This document shows, piece by piece, positions 1-9,364 of a stretch of 64,000 bases of DNA; position 1 is the first letter of the stretch, and each line of letters opens with the position of its first letter. The position numbers and the translations under genes were made by a program. Location: the NCBI GenBank assembly GCA_035638575.1, contig DASQZT010000151.1, positions 25,093 to 89,092 on the forward strand, in the 5' to 3' direction. The notes beneath the pieces are model-generated. The model was given only the letters and a program-made list of their open reading frames with translations, was not told the DNA's origin and did not search any database. The DNA comes from DASQZT01 sp035638575. GTDB taxonomy: Bacteria; Acidobacteriota; Terriglobia; Bryobacterales; Bryobacteraceae.

Positions 1-1
1 C

Positions 2-1183
2 AACCTGGGGCTGTCCAAGCGCAAGCCGATCTACATTCCGTTTCCCCAGGCGGTGCCGCAAGTGCCGGTGATCGACCCCGAGACGTGCATTCAGTTCAAG
101 ACGGGGAAGTGCAAGAAGACCTGCGTCGAAGCCTGCGGCGACCGTCATGCGATCGGCTTCCAGTTCGAAGACCGGACCGAAGAGATCGAGGTGGGCAACA
201 TCATCGTAGCGACGGGATTCCAGGTGTTCGACGCGCGGCGGGTGCCGTACTACGGCTATGGCACGTACCCGAACGTGTACACCTCACTCCAGGTCGAACG
301 CCTGGTGAACGCATCGGGACCCACCGGCGGGCAGGTGGTGCTGCGGGACGGCCGCACGCCGAAGACGGTGGGGATCCTGCACTGCGTGGGATCGCGAGAC
401 GAGAACACGAACCGCTGGTGCTCGCGGGTGTGCTGCATGTACTCCCTCAAGCTGGCGCACCTCATCAAGGAGCACACCGGCGCCGAGGTCTTCAATTTCT
501 ACATCGACATCCGCACTCCCGGAAAAGGGTTCGAGGAGTTCTATCAGAAGCTGCTGAACGAACGGGTGCACTTCATCCGGGGCCGGGTGGCGGAGGTCAC
601 GGACTGGGCTCTCGATCCCACCGAGGTAGGCAAGCTGGTCCTTCGCGTCGAAGATACGCTGGCCGGCCTGGTGCGGCGGATCCCCGTGGACATGGTGGTG
701 CTGGGAGTGGGCCTCGAGCCGCAGGCCGATGCGCAAGAAGTCCGGCGGCGGTTCAACATGACTTGCGGGAGCGAAGGATTCTTCCTGGAGCGGCATCCCA
801 AGCTGGCGCCGGTAAGCACGTTCACCGAGGGAGTGTTCCTGGCGGGCTGCTGCCAGGGGCCTAAAGACATTCCCGATACGGTGGCACAGGCGGGCGCCGC
901 GGCTGCAGAAGCGCTGGCGCTCATCGACGCCGGTTTCATGGAGACCGAGCCCAACACCGCTTATGTGGGCGACGACTGCTCCGGCTGCAAGACCTGCGGC
1001 CCGATGTGCCCTTACCACGCCATCACGTTTTCGGAAGAAGAGAAACGGGCCAGCATCAACCAGGCGATGTGCAAAGGGTGCGGCACCTGTGTGGCGGCCT
1101 GTCCTTCCGGATCGATTCACCAACACCTGTTTGAAGACGACCAGGTCTTCGAAGAGATCGAGGGGCTATTGACGTATGCCTGA
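2..1183 (+). CDS. hdrA: Heterodisulfide reductase subunit A-like protein, 5' truncated by window
   Basis: C-terminal 393 residues of an HdrA-type iron-sulfur flavoprotein; the reading frame is open to the window edge. HdrA carries the FAD that splits electrons between a low-potential ferredoxin and a disulfide-type acceptor, or passes hydrogenase electrons on. The segment shows HCVGSRD followed by a cysteine cluster (CSRVCCMYS), the HdrA signature around a [4Fe-4S] site, then a glycine-rich nucleotide-binding stretch with VVLGVGLEPQ. Two C-terminal ferredoxin clusters follow (CSGCKTCGPMCPY and CKGCGTCVAACPS). It overlaps mvhD by 8 bases and heads an mvhDGA operon, as in Hdr-Mvh complexes. HdrB and HdrC are not visible and may lie upstream. 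A GTG at 53 could be mistaken for the start, but the homologous sequence continues upstream of it. Confidence 0.9.
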   Translation, partial: NLGLSKRKPIYIPFPQAVPQVPVIDPETCIQFKTGKCKKTCVEACGDRHAIGFQFEDRTEEIEVGNIIVATGFQVFDARRVPYYGYGTYPNVYTSLQVERLVNASGPTGGQVVLRDGRTPKTVGILHCVGSRDENTNRWCSRVCCMYSLKLAHLIKEHTGAEVFNFYIDIRTPGKGFEEFYQKLLNERVHFIRGRVAEVTDWALDPTEVGKLVLRVEDTLAGLVRRIPVDMVVLGVGLEPQADAQEVRRRFNMTCGSEGFFLERHPKLAPVSTFTEGVFLAGCCQGPKDIPDTVAQAGAAAAEALALIDAGFMETEPNTAYVGDDCSGCKTCGPMCPYHAITFSEEEKRASINQAMCKGCGTCVAACPSGSIHQHLFEDDQVFEEIEGLLTYA

Positions 1184-1604
1184 AACGTTTGAACCCAAAA
1201 TCGTGGCTTTTTTCTGTAACTGGTGCACCTACCTGGCGGCGGACCTGGCCGGGACTTCGCGCATCAAGTACGCGCCCAATGCGCGGGTGGTGCGCGTGAT
1301 GTGCTCCGGCCGCGTGGATCCGCAATTCGTGCTGGATGCGTTTGCCAAAGGCGCGGACGGAGTTCTCATCGGCGGCTGCCATCCGGGCGACTGCCACTAC
1401 CAGGAAGGCAACTACAAGGCGCTGCGCCGGTTCCATTTGCTGCAGCGGCTGGTGAAGCAGATGGGAATCGAAGAGGAGCGCCTGCGCCTGGAATGGATCT
1501 CCGCCGCCGAAGGCGAGCGCGTGAAGACCGTGATCGACGACATGGTGGAGCGGCTGCGCGCGCTGGGACCCCGGCAGGGCGCCCGCCGGAAGGAGGTCGC
1601 ATGA
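1176..1604 (+). CDS. mvhD: Hydrogenase iron-sulfur subunit, MvhD/FlpD family
   Basis: A 142-residue MvhD-type protein, the [2Fe-2S] subunit that carries electrons from the hydrogenase to HdrA. The conserved cysteines are visible as FFCNWCTY near the N terminus, MCSGRVDP, and CHPGDCHY in the middle, which is the normal family layout and length. The ATG at 1176 lies inside the end of hdrA (8-base overlap) and the gene ends in an ATGA overlap with mvhG, so translation is probably coupled. Its position between hdrA and the hydrogenase subunits supports an electron-bridging role in a cytoplasmic complex. Confidence 0.93.
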   Translation: MPETFEPKIVAFFCNWCTYLAADLAGTSRIKYAPNARVVRVMCSGRVDPQFVLDAFAKGADGVLIGGCHPGDCHYQEGNYKALRRFHLLQRLVKQMGIEEERLRLEWISAAEGERVKTVIDDMVERLRALGPRQGARRKEVA

Positions 1605-2539
1605 AGCCCAAGGTGGCGATCTACTGGTGTGCGTCCTGCGGCGGATGCGAGGAAGCCCTGCTGGATCTGGACGAGAAGATCCTCGACGTGGTGGCCGCGG
1701 TGGACATCGTGTTCTGGCCGGTGGCCATGGATTTCAAGCACCGGGACTTGGACGCCATGGCGGACGGCTCCATCCTGGCCAGCTTCATCAACGGCGCGAT
1801 TCGCAACAGCGACCAGCGCGAGATGGCGGAACTGCTGCGGGCGAAGTCGCAAGTGGTGGTGGCGTTCGGGGCGTGCGCGCAACTGGGAGGCGTTCCGGGT
1901 CTGGCCAACCTGTCGGACGCGAAGGGCATTTTCCAGGAGGTGTATCGCGACGGCGTCGCGCCCGTGAGAATTTTCAGGGAAGACGGCCATCCCCGTTCGC
2001 TTCCCGAATTCTACGACACGGTGCTGGCGCTGGACCGCGTGATCGACGTGGACTATTACGTGCCGGGCTGTCCGCCGACTCCGAACATCATCCGCGACGC
2101 CCTGGGCGTACTGCTGGGAGCCGAGCTGCCGCCGAAAGGGAGTGTGCTGGCGCCCGACCAGGCGCTTTGCGAGCAGTGCCCGCGCAAGGACACCCGTCCC
2201 GAAAAGCTGCTGGTGAAGGAGTTCAAGCGCGTGCATCAAGTGGTGCCGGACCAGCAGACGTGCCTGCTGGCGCAGGGAGTGGTGTGTCTCGGACCGGCTA
2301 CGCGGGCCGGGTGCGACGCCATGTGCGTTCGCGGAAACATGCCGTGCACCGGATGTTTTGGTCCCACCAGCCGGGTGCGCGATTTCGGCGCCAAAGCTCT
2401 TTCCGCGACGGCGTCGATCGTCGAAGGCAACGACGAGAGTGAAATCCTCGCCGCGCTGGACGCGATTCCGGATCCGGCTGGGACGTTCTATCGATACAGC
2501 CTGCCCGCCTCGATGCTGGGCCGGCGGCGCATGGAGTAA
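1601..2539 (+). CDS. mvhG: F420-non-reducing hydrogenase small subunit (MvhG)
   Basis: A 312-residue [NiFe]-hydrogenase small subunit of the MvhG/FrhG type. It binds the [4Fe-4S] clusters that carry electrons away from the active site. Cluster ligands are visible in CASCGGCEEALLD near the N terminus, FGACAQLGG, and PGCPPTPNII. A further Cys-rich C-terminal region includes CEQCPRK and MCVRGNMPCTGCFGP. No twin-arginine signal is present, consistent with a cytoplasmic group 3 enzyme rather than a periplasmic uptake hydrogenase. The ATG at 1601 overlaps the mvhD stop (ATGA). A longer reading frame begins at 1223, but its first 126 residues are only the shadow of mvhD. Confidence 0.93.
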   Translation: MKPKVAIYWCASCGGCEEALLDLDEKILDVVAAVDIVFWPVAMDFKHRDLDAMADGSILASFINGAIRNSDQREMAELLRAKSQVVVAFGACAQLGGVPGLANLSDAKGIFQEVYRDGVAPVRIFREDGHPRSLPEFYDTVLALDRVIDVDYYVPGCPPTPNIIRDALGVLLGAELPPKGSVLAPDQALCEQCPRKDTRPEKLLVKEFKRVHQVVPDQQTCLLAQGVVCLGPATRAGCDAMCVRGNMPCTGCFGPTSRVRDFGAKALSATASIVEGNDESEILAALDAIPDPAGTFYRYSLPASMLGRRRME

Positions 2540-2544
2540 CGGTC

Positions 2545-4038
2545 ATGGACAGCGCTCGCAGAATCACGATTGAACCTATTACGCGGCTGGAAGGCCACGG
2601 CAAGATAGAAATCTTTCTCGACGAGCAGGGGCACGTCGACCGCGCGTACTTTCAGGTGCCGGAACTGCGCGGCTTCGAAAAATTCGCGCAGGGCCGGCCG
2701 GCGGAGGACATGCCGCAGATCACGTCGCGGATCTGCGGGGTCTGCCCCACGGCGCATCACATGGCGGCGACGAAGGCACTCGACGCTCTGTATCAGGTGA
2801 CGCCGCCGCCCGCCGCGCGGAAGATCCGCGAGCTGGTCTACTCCACGTTCGTGGTGGAAGACCACGCGCTGCACTTCTATTTCCTCGGCGGCCCGGATTT
2901 CGTGGTCGGGCCGCAGGCCCCGGCGGCCGAGCGCAACGTGCTGGGCGTCATCGCCAAGGTGGGGATCGAGACCGGGCAGAAGGTGATCGCCATGCGGCGC
3001 AAGCTTCGCGAGCTGATGACGCTGGCCGCGGGCAAGCCCATCCACCCGGTATTCGGCTTGCCGGGCGGCGTGTCCAAGCCGCTCTCCGCCGAGGACGCGG
3101 CGCGATTCCGCACGGTGGCCGGTGAGGCCGTGGAGTTCGCGCTTTTCACCCTGGACGTTTTCGAAAAGCTGGTGCTGGGAAACTCCGGCTATGTGGACTT
3201 GATCCTCTCCGATCCGTTCACCCATCGCACTTACTATATGGGCCAGGTGGATCAGAAGAATCAACTCAACTTTTACGACGGCGTCCTCCGCGTGGTGGCG
3301 CCCGACGGACACGAGTGGGCCAGGTTCCGGCCGGAAGAGTATCTCGACCGCATCGGCGAGCACACCGAGCCGTGGACCTACATGAAGTTCTGCTACCTGA
3401 AGGCGCTCGGCTGGAAGGGCTTCTCCGAGGGAGAGGAAAGCGGCGTGTACTGCGTTGCCCCCCTGGCGCGGCTGAACGTGGCGGACGGCATGGCCACTCC
3501 GTTGGCCCACCAGGCTTACCTGAAATTCCACGGTACGTTGGGCGGGCGCCCGGTGCATCACACGCTGGCCAATCACTGGGCCAGAGTGGTGGAAATGCTG
3601 TATGCCGCGGAGCGCATGAAGGAACTGGCGCACGATCCCGAACTGACGGACCCGGTGGTCCGCACCCTGCCCACGGCAGTGCCCCGCGAGGGAGTCGGCG
3701 TGGTGGAAGCGCCGCGCGGGACCCTGATCCATCACTATCGCACCGACGAGCGGGGCATCATCACCTCGGCGAACCTGATCGTGGCCACCCAGAACAACGC
3801 CGCGCGCATCGCCATGAGCGTGGAAAAAGCGGCGAAACACCTGATCACGGGCGCCAACGTTCCGGAGGGCCTTTTGAACATGGTGGAGATGGCGTTTCGC
3901 GCGTACGATCCCTGCCTGGGATGCGCCACGCACGCGCTGCCGGGCGGCATGCCCCTCGAGGTCCAGGTGCGCGACCCGCGCGGAGCGCCGCTGGCGGTGT
4001 TGAGGCGCGACGGCGATGGAAGCATACACAGACACTGA
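2545..4038 (+). CDS. mvhA: [NiFe]-hydrogenase large subunit (MvhA)
   Basis: A 497-residue hydrogenase large subunit holding the Ni-Fe site that oxidises or produces H2. Both Ni-binding cysteine pairs are present: RICGVCPTAHHM near residue 65 and DPCLGCATH near the C terminus. About 34 residues follow the final His and would be the peptide removed during maturation. The gene starts 5 bases after mvhG and overlaps the maturation protease gene by 23 bases. With MvhD and HdrA as neighbours it fits group 3c (Mvh-type). The exact subgroup needs a phylogeny. Confidence 0.94.
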   Translation: MDSARRITIEPITRLEGHGKIEIFLDEQGHVDRAYFQVPELRGFEKFAQGRPAEDMPQITSRICGVCPTAHHMAATKALDALYQVTPPPAARKIRELVYSTFVVEDHALHFYFLGGPDFVVGPQAPAAERNVLGVIAKVGIETGQKVIAMRRKLRELMTLAAGKPIHPVFGLPGGVSKPLSAEDAARFRTVAGEAVEFALFTLDVFEKLVLGNSGYVDLILSDPFTHRTYYMGQVDQKNQLNFYDGVLRVVAPDGHEWARFRPEEYLDRIGEHTEPWTYMKFCYLKALGWKGFSEGEESGVYCVAPLARLNVADGMATPLAHQAYLKFHGTLGGRPVHHTLANHWARVVEMLYAAERMKELAHDPELTDPVVRTLPTAVPREGVGVVEAPRGTLIHHYRTDERGIITSANLIVATQNNAARIAMSVEKAAKHLITGANVPEGLLNMVEMAFRAYDPCLGCATHALPGGMPLEVQVRDPRGAPLAVLRRDGDGSIHRH

Positions 4039-4510
4039 GCGCGGCGAAATCCGACTGCTTGGCCTGGGCAACGAAATCCTGGCGGACGACGCCTTCGGCA
4101 TCCTGGTCGCGCAGGAGGTGCAGCGGATCTTCCCGCGCGAAATCGAGGTGGTCTGCTCTTCCTCGGCGGGCTTCGCGCTCTTGGACGACATGGTGGGAGC
4201 GCGGCGCCTGCTGGTGGTGGATACGATCGTCACCGGCAGGGCGAAGCCGGGAACGATCCGCGTTTTCACAGCCGAGGGGATGCGCACGCCGCCGGCCGCC
4301 GCTCCGCACCTCCTGGGGCTCTTCGAGGTCCTGGCTGCCGGACGGCAACTGTGCCAGGACATGCCGGAGGAAGCCGTGGTGATCGCGGTGGAGGCTTCGG
4401 ATTGCACGACGGTCGGCGGCCCCATGCACCCCGATGTCGAAGCCGCAATTCCCGCGGTAGTCGAACTGGTGAGCCGGTATCTCAGGGACGGCTGGCTCGA
4501 TCCGGTGTGA
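4016..4510 (+). CDS. Hydrogenase maturation protease, HycI/HyaD family
   Basis: A 164-residue peptidase that trims the C-terminal tail of a [NiFe]-hydrogenase large subunit after nickel insertion. The N-terminal LGLGNEILADDAFG block carries the Glu and Asp that sense nickel, and LLVVDTIVTG holds the second conserved Asp. Length and order match the family. It starts inside the 3' end of mvhA, so its substrate is almost certainly the protein encoded just upstream. It closes the operon and faces the convergent dehydratase gene 19 bases away, with no obvious terminator hairpin between them. Confidence 0.92.
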   Translation: MEAYTDTERGEIRLLGLGNEILADDAFGILVAQEVQRIFPREIEVVCSSSAGFALLDDMVGARRLLVVDTIVTGRAKPGTIRVFTAEGMRTPPAAAPHLLGLFEVLAAGRQLCQDMPEEAVVIAVEASDCTTVGGPMHPDVEAAIPAVVELVSRYLRDGWLDPV

Positions 4511-4529
4511 GCCCGCTGCGGTATTTCCC

Positions 4530-5738
4530 CTACCAGTCGACTACAGAGCCATCATCCGGATCGAATCGAGGCCTGTATTCTCTCGGCTCGCCAACCTGCG
4601 CCTTCAGCTTGTCTTCGTCAATCGTGATTCCCAGGCCCGGATCGGTGAGCAGCGGGCGGTGCCCGTTTCGGACCGGCGGCAACGGCTTTGCCAGCAGGTC
4701 CTCATAGTTCGCGTCGCCATTCTCCTGAATCAGGAAATTGGGGATGGACGCCGCCACCTGGTAACTGGCCGCCAGGGAACACGGTCCCTGTGGATTGTGC
4801 GGCGCAAGGGGCGTGTAGTACGCTTCCGCCATGCCCGCAATGAGCCTGAGCTCGGTGATGCCGCCGGCATAGCATACGTCGGGTTGCAGTATCGTGGCGG
4901 CGCGCTTCTCGAGAATCTCCTTGAAACCCCATTTCGTAAAGATGCGCTCACCGGTGGCGAGAGGGATATGGGTCTTTCGGCCAAGCTCGGCCATGATATC
5001 CACGTTGAGGGGTTGAACCACCTCTTCGTAGAAAAACGGCTGGTAGGGCTCGAGGGCCTTGATGAGAAGCAGCGAGGTGGGCGGTTGCACGGCGCCGTGA
5101 AAGTCGATGGCGATATCGACGGCCGTGCCGTACTTTTGGCGGAGACCCTTGAAGTTGTCCACCACCGCGTCGATGAACTTTTGTCCTTCGACATATTTGA
5201 TCGCCTGCCGTCCGCCGTTCGGCCCGACCTTCATGGCATTGACGCCCGTCTCTTGACTGACCCTTCCGTACACCCGGATCCGGTCGCGAGTCGGGCCGCC
5301 CAGAAGCTTGTAGATGGGAACGCCGTACACTTTACCCTTGATGTCCCAGAGCGCCTGGTCGATGCCGCTCGATATGGCAGACTTGATCGGACCTCCGCGG
5401 TAGAAGGCTCCGCGGTGAATCGCCTGCCAATGGAAGACCACCCGGCAGGGATCCTGGCCTACCAGATAGCGTCCGACCTCCTGCGCGCCCGCGGCGCAGG
5501 CTTTGGCATCGTCCTTGAGCATCTCACCCCAGCCGACGATGCCGGCGTCGGTGGAGATTTTGACGAAGACCCACGAGTTCTTCAGAACGAACGTTTCGAG
5601 TTTCGTGACTTTGATGTTGTCGTTGGGGCCGACTGGGGCGGCGGGGCTCGGTTCGGCAGTGAAGGCCGCATCCAGACCCAGCAGCGCTCCGGTGCCGATC
5701 AACCCTTGAATTGTGGAGCGACGACCAACTTCCGACAT
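4530..5738 (-). CDS. Exported enolase-superfamily sugar-acid dehydratase, galactonate dehydratase-like
   Basis: A mandelate racemase/muconate lactonizing enzyme family protein of about 402 residues, likely dehydrating an aldonic acid to a 2-keto-3-deoxy acid. The D-x-H motif (AIDFHGAV), metal-ligand glutamates (YEEVVQP, ATGERIF) and APHNPQGP follow the order seen in DgoD-type dehydratases. The start chosen is the ATG at 5738, ten bases after a strong GGAGGT. A longer frame to 5789 lacks such a site. The N terminus (residues 1-30, RRSTIQG then a hydrophobic run) looks like a twin-arginine-type export signal, unusual for this normally cytoplasmic family but common in Solibacter-type genomes. 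It is divergent from a second family member. Confidence 0.85.
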   Translation of the reverse strand: MSEVGRRSTIQGLIGTGALLGLDAAFTAEPSPAAPVGPNDNIKVTKLETFVLKNSWVFVKISTDAGIVGWGEMLKDDAKACAAGAQEVGRYLVGQDPCRVVFHWQAIHRGAFYRGGPIKSAISSGIDQALWDIKGKVYGVPIYKLLGGPTRDRIRVYGRVSQETGVNAMKVGPNGGRQAIKYVEGQKFIDAVVDNFKGLRQKYGTAVDIAIDFHGAVQPPTSLLLIKALEPYQPFFYEEVVQPLNVDIMAELGRKTHIPLATGERIFTKWGFKEILEKRAATILQPDVCYAGGITELRLIAGMAEAYYTPLAPHNPQGPCSLAASYQVAASIPNFLIQENGDANYEDLLAKPLPPVRNGHRPLLTDPGLGITIDEDKLKAQVGEPREYRPRFDPDDGSVVDW

Positions 5739-5895
5739 GACAGAAACACCTCCATATATCCAGTTTGCCAACCGGGATACCACAAGCATACCCCCGGGCG
5801 CTTCCGTTGGATACCGCCTTTCCTCCCGCGTGCTCTTTTTTCAATACCGGGCCGCAGGTGGGCAGGGGCCGCACACGGTGTTAAGGTGATCAGGT

Positions 5896-7131
5896 ATGAA
5901 CCGGCGAAAATTCTTCAGTTCCGCCCTGGCGGCCGCCGGCGGCGCCACAGTGGCGTCCCGGAGGGGCGTGGCTGCAATCCCCAAGATGAAGATCCGGCGC
6001 ATCCGGTACTATCAGCCGCCGCGCGCGAATCCGACCTTTAACCAGAGCAACCGGATCGTAACCATCGAGACCGATGCCGGGATCACGGGAGTCGGCGAGG
6101 GCGGATCCAAGGACATGATGGAACAGTGCGCGCCGATGTTGATCGGCGAGGATCCTTCGCGCACCGACCACCTCTGGCAGTTCCTGTACCGCGGCTGGTT
6201 CTACCCGCCCGGCCGCGAGAAACTGCACGCGTTGGGCGCCCTCGATATGGCGCTGTGGGACATCAAGGGCAAGGCGCTGGGCGTTCCCGTGTACCAGATT
6301 CTGGGCGGCCTTTCGCGCGAGCATATCGAATGCTACTCGACCGGGGTGGCCCGCGGGAGCACTTTGCAGGAGAGGGCGCGCGCGGTGATCGAGGCGGGAT
6401 TCCGCGCCTATCGCACGGCGCTCGACATGCCCTGGTCGTCCGAGGGCGGCGGAACTCCCACCGGCGTATTCCAGCCTCACGTGGCGGTCGATCAGGAGGT
6501 GGAGAAGGCCCGCCAGATCCGCGAGGGCGTGGGCAAGGAAGGCGACTGGCTGACCGACGTGCACACCCGCCTGGATCTTTCCGACGCGGTGCGGTTGTGC
6601 TCGCTGCTGGAGCCGTTCGCCCCTTACGAGGTGGAGGATCCGCTGCGCTCGGAGAACAAGGCGGTCTACCGGGACCTGCGGGCCAGAATCAAGGTGCCCA
6701 TCGCGGTCGGCGAGCAGTTCGGCGACCGTTGGGACATCAACGAGCTGATCGAACAGCGGCTCATCGATTACAGCCGGATCACGCTACCGAACGCCGGGGG
6801 CATCACGGAATTCATGAAGATCGCCACCCTTTGCGAAACGCACAACGTGGGGTTGATCCCGCATGCGACGGGGCCCATCTCGGTGGCGGCGCTTACCCAC
6901 ACGCTGGGCGCGTTCGCGGGGCCCGTGCTGATGGAGTGCGGCAACCTTGCCAAGCCGGCGTATCTGCCCCAGGGCGCGGATTTCCACAATGGCAAGTTGT
7001 GGCCCCGCGATGCGCCCGGCCTGGGCGTCGAATTCGATCCCAAAGGGCTCGATGTGCTGGCGGACATCACCGTGCGTTCCGCGCCCATACCCATCTACAA
7101 GCGGCCCGACGGTTCGATTACCAACTGGTAA
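5896..7131 (+). CDS. Exported enolase-superfamily dehydratase/racemase with Tat signal
   Basis: A 411-residue mandelate racemase/muconate lactonizing enzyme family member. The N terminus MNRRKFF plus an Ala-rich hydrophobic stretch is a clear twin-arginine signal. The barrel includes EVEDPLR and the VGEQFGDRW metal-ligand region, and IPHATGP near residue 315, where the family has its catalytic His. The TDVHTRLD segment sits where the first metal ligand and base are expected. Substrate cannot be read from sequence; neighbours (a second dehydratase on the other strand and a GH127 glycosidase 11 bases downstream) point to a pentose or uronic acid from plant or microbial glycans. Confidence 0.85.
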   Translation: MNRRKFFSSALAAAGGATVASRRGVAAIPKMKIRRIRYYQPPRANPTFNQSNRIVTIETDAGITGVGEGGSKDMMEQCAPMLIGEDPSRTDHLWQFLYRGWFYPPGREKLHALGALDMALWDIKGKALGVPVYQILGGLSREHIECYSTGVARGSTLQERARAVIEAGFRAYRTALDMPWSSEGGGTPTGVFQPHVAVDQEVEKARQIREGVGKEGDWLTDVHTRLDLSDAVRLCSLLEPFAPYEVEDPLRSENKAVYRDLRARIKVPIAVGEQFGDRWDINELIEQRLIDYSRITLPNAGGITEFMKIATLCETHNVGLIPHATGPISVAALTHTLGAFAGPVLMECGNLAKPAYLPQGADFHNGKLWPRDAPGLGVEFDPKGLDVLADITVRSAPIPIYKRPDGSITNW

Positions 7132-7142
7132 GGGTGAGCGCG

Positions 7143-9125
7143 ATGAAGTCTCTTCCGGCTGTGGTGCTCGTGGCTTGCGTTGCCGCCGCGCAGGGTCCGG
7201 CGTGGCGGGACCGGCCCGTGCTGGATACTTCGAAATCCGCATACGCCGTCCTGCATGGCGTGCCGGTCTCCGCGGTGGCGCTACGCGATGGCTTCTGGTC
7301 ACCGCGCCGCAAAGCGGCGATCGCCGCAAGCCTGCCCACGTTTCTGGAACTGCTGGAGCAGAATGGCGAGATCGACAACTTCCGGCGTCTCTCCGGCCGC
7401 AAGAACGTGGCGCGGCGCGGACGGATCCCCACCGACGCCGACGTCTACAAGTGGCTGGAGGCGGTTGCCTTTGCCGTCCAGAGCGGCGACGCCGGCCCGC
7501 ACATCCGCCAGGCGGCCGAGGGCGTAATCGACGATATCGCCGCCGGCCAGGATTCCTCCGGCTATATGGTCTCGGCCTTCATGGGCGAAAACGCCTCGCA
7601 GCGCCACACCGGCATGGCCCGCAACCACGAACTGTACATCTTTGGCCACATGCTGCAAGCGGGCATCGCGTGGTACCGCGCCTCCGGCGATCGCAGATTG
7701 CTCGACGTGGGACTGCGCATGGCGGACTATCTCCTGCGGAACTTCGGCCTCGACAAGAAGCCGATCTTCGAAGGCCACCCGGAGGTCGAACTGGCGCTGG
7801 TCGAGCTGTACCGCACGATTCCCGACCGGCGGTATCTCGATCTCGCCGGCTACTTTCTGGACGGCGATCCGCGCAACATGCAGGCCGTGCGCCCGGCGGA
7901 CCTGGTCTACCTCTTCACCGTCGAGCCGTTCACCGATCGCACCATCCTCGAAGGGCATGCCGTACGGGCGATGTACGCCGTCTCCGGCGCGACCGACTAT
8001 TTCCTGGAGACCGGCAACCGGAAGTATCAGACCACGCTGGCCAACCTGTGGGAAGACATGGTCGGGCGCAAAATGTACGTTACCGGCGGACTGGGTTCGC
8101 GGGCGCAGGGCGAGGCGTTCGGCGACCCCTACGAGCTTCCCAACCGGCAGGCCTATGCGGAAAGCTGCGCCGCCATCGGCAACGTCTTCTGGAACTGGCG
8201 CTTCCTGCAGGCCACTGGCGACGGGAAATACACGGACGTCCTGGAGCGCGCCCTGTACAACGGCGCCAACAGCGGCCTTTCCCTGGATGGCAAACTGTAT
8301 TGCTACCGCAACCCGCTCGAGGTGGGCGGCGACGCGGACGACAGAATCCGCAACCCCTGGTACTCCACTCCCTGCTGCCCGCCCAACCTCGAGCGCATCC
8401 TCGCATCGCTCCCAGGCTACTTCTACAGCACGTCGAAAGACGGTGTCTGGGTCCACCTGTTCGACAATTCCGAGGTGCGATGGAAACTCGAGGACGGCAC
8501 GCCGATCGAGATGTCGCAGCAGACGCTCTACCCGTGGGACGACAAGGCAACGATTACGGTGACGCCGGCATCCGCGAAGAATTTCACCGTGTTCGTGCGC
8601 AAGCCGGCGTGGTCGGCGGCGGCGCGGCTGGAAGTAGCGGGCGTCATGGTGCCCGCGCCGCTCGTGCAGAAAGGCTACTTTGCCATTCGCCGCACCTGGA
8701 AGCCGGGTGACCGGATCACGATCCAGTTCGACATGAGGCCGCGCCTTACAGCGGCGAATCCGCTGGTCCGCGACGACATCGGCAAGGTAGCGGTCGAGCG
8801 CGGGCCGCTGGTTTATGCGGCGGAAGGCTTGGATCAGCCCGCGGGCACGACAGTCTTCGACTGGCAACTGGCCGTCCCGTCGGGCGGAGCCGCCTTCAAA
8901 TCCGTCTGGAAGGCGGATATGTTGGGCGGCATCGTTACACTGGTCCACCCCGCCGTGCGCCCCGCCGTGCCGGATCGGGAGCAGCCCCTTTATCGGAACA
9001 TGGCGGCCGGGAAGTACGTGTCCGGAGAGCTTACCCTGATACCCTTCTACACGTTTCAGAACCGTGAGCCGACCTCGATGGCAGTCTGGATACCGTACCG
9101 GATCGCCGGGACGGCCGCGAGATGA
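7143..9125 (+). CDS. Secreted glycoside hydrolase family 127 (beta-L-arabinofuranosidase-like)
   Basis: A 660-residue GH127/DUF1680 protein. A short signal peptide (residues 1-17, ending AAAQ) precedes an alpha/alpha barrel. The thiol-nucleophile region STPCCPPN is near residue 415, and the upstream Glu block (QGEAFGDPYELPN) would supply the general acid/base and a zinc ligand, as in the characterised Bifidobacterium enzyme. A C-terminal beta-sandwich follows. The likely role is release of L-arabinose or a related furanose outside the cytoplasm. It follows the enolase-superfamily gene by 11 bases, so the two are probably one operon. The exact linkage is not predictable here. Confidence 0.9.
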   Translation: MKSLPAVVLVACVAAAQGPAWRDRPVLDTSKSAYAVLHGVPVSAVALRDGFWSPRRKAAIAASLPTFLELLEQNGEIDNFRRLSGRKNVARRGRIPTDADVYKWLEAVAFAVQSGDAGPHIRQAAEGVIDDIAAGQDSSGYMVSAFMGENASQRHTGMARNHELYIFGHMLQAGIAWYRASGDRRLLDVGLRMADYLLRNFGLDKKPIFEGHPEVELALVELYRTIPDRRYLDLAGYFLDGDPRNMQAVRPADLVYLFTVEPFTDRTILEGHAVRAMYAVSGATDYFLETGNRKYQTTLANLWEDMVGRKMYVTGGLGSRAQGEAFGDPYELPNRQAYAESCAAIGNVFWNWRFLQATGDGKYTDVLERALYNGANSGLSLDGKLYCYRNPLEVGGDADDRIRNPWYSTPCCPPNLERILASLPGYFYSTSKDGVWVHLFDNSEVRWKLEDGTPIEMSQQTLYPWDDKATITVTPASAKNFTVFVRKPAWSAAARLEVAGVMVPAPLVQKGYFAIRRTWKPGDRITIQFDMRPRLTAANPLVRDDIGKVAVERGPLVYAAEGLDQPAGTTVFDWQLAVPSGGAAFKSVWKADMLGGIVTLVHPAVRPAVPDREQPLYRNMAAGKYVSGELTLIPFYTFQNREPTSMAVWIPYRIAGTAAR

Positions 9126-9364
9126 TCGACACCGCGGCGCAGGTGCAGGGAAGGCCGCGCCGCAAGGTAGAAGGTCTGGCTGCAGCCACAACACCACATC
9201 AGGGTGGTACATTCCTTTAAGGCAATTCCTGACAGAGACTTATTTGTACACGAGCATCCCGTGTCATAAGCGCGGGAAACATGCTATCCTGGCGAATTCG
9301 ATATTCAGGCCTGTTTGACTCTTTTAATACCGATGTTCAACCAATCAGTAATCCAGGAGGATGC

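Noticed and set aside
284..1126. Long antisense frames under the hydrogenase operon and other GC-rich genes
   Set aside because: They are codon-bias shadows of well-supported genes on the opposite strand and carry no family motifs.
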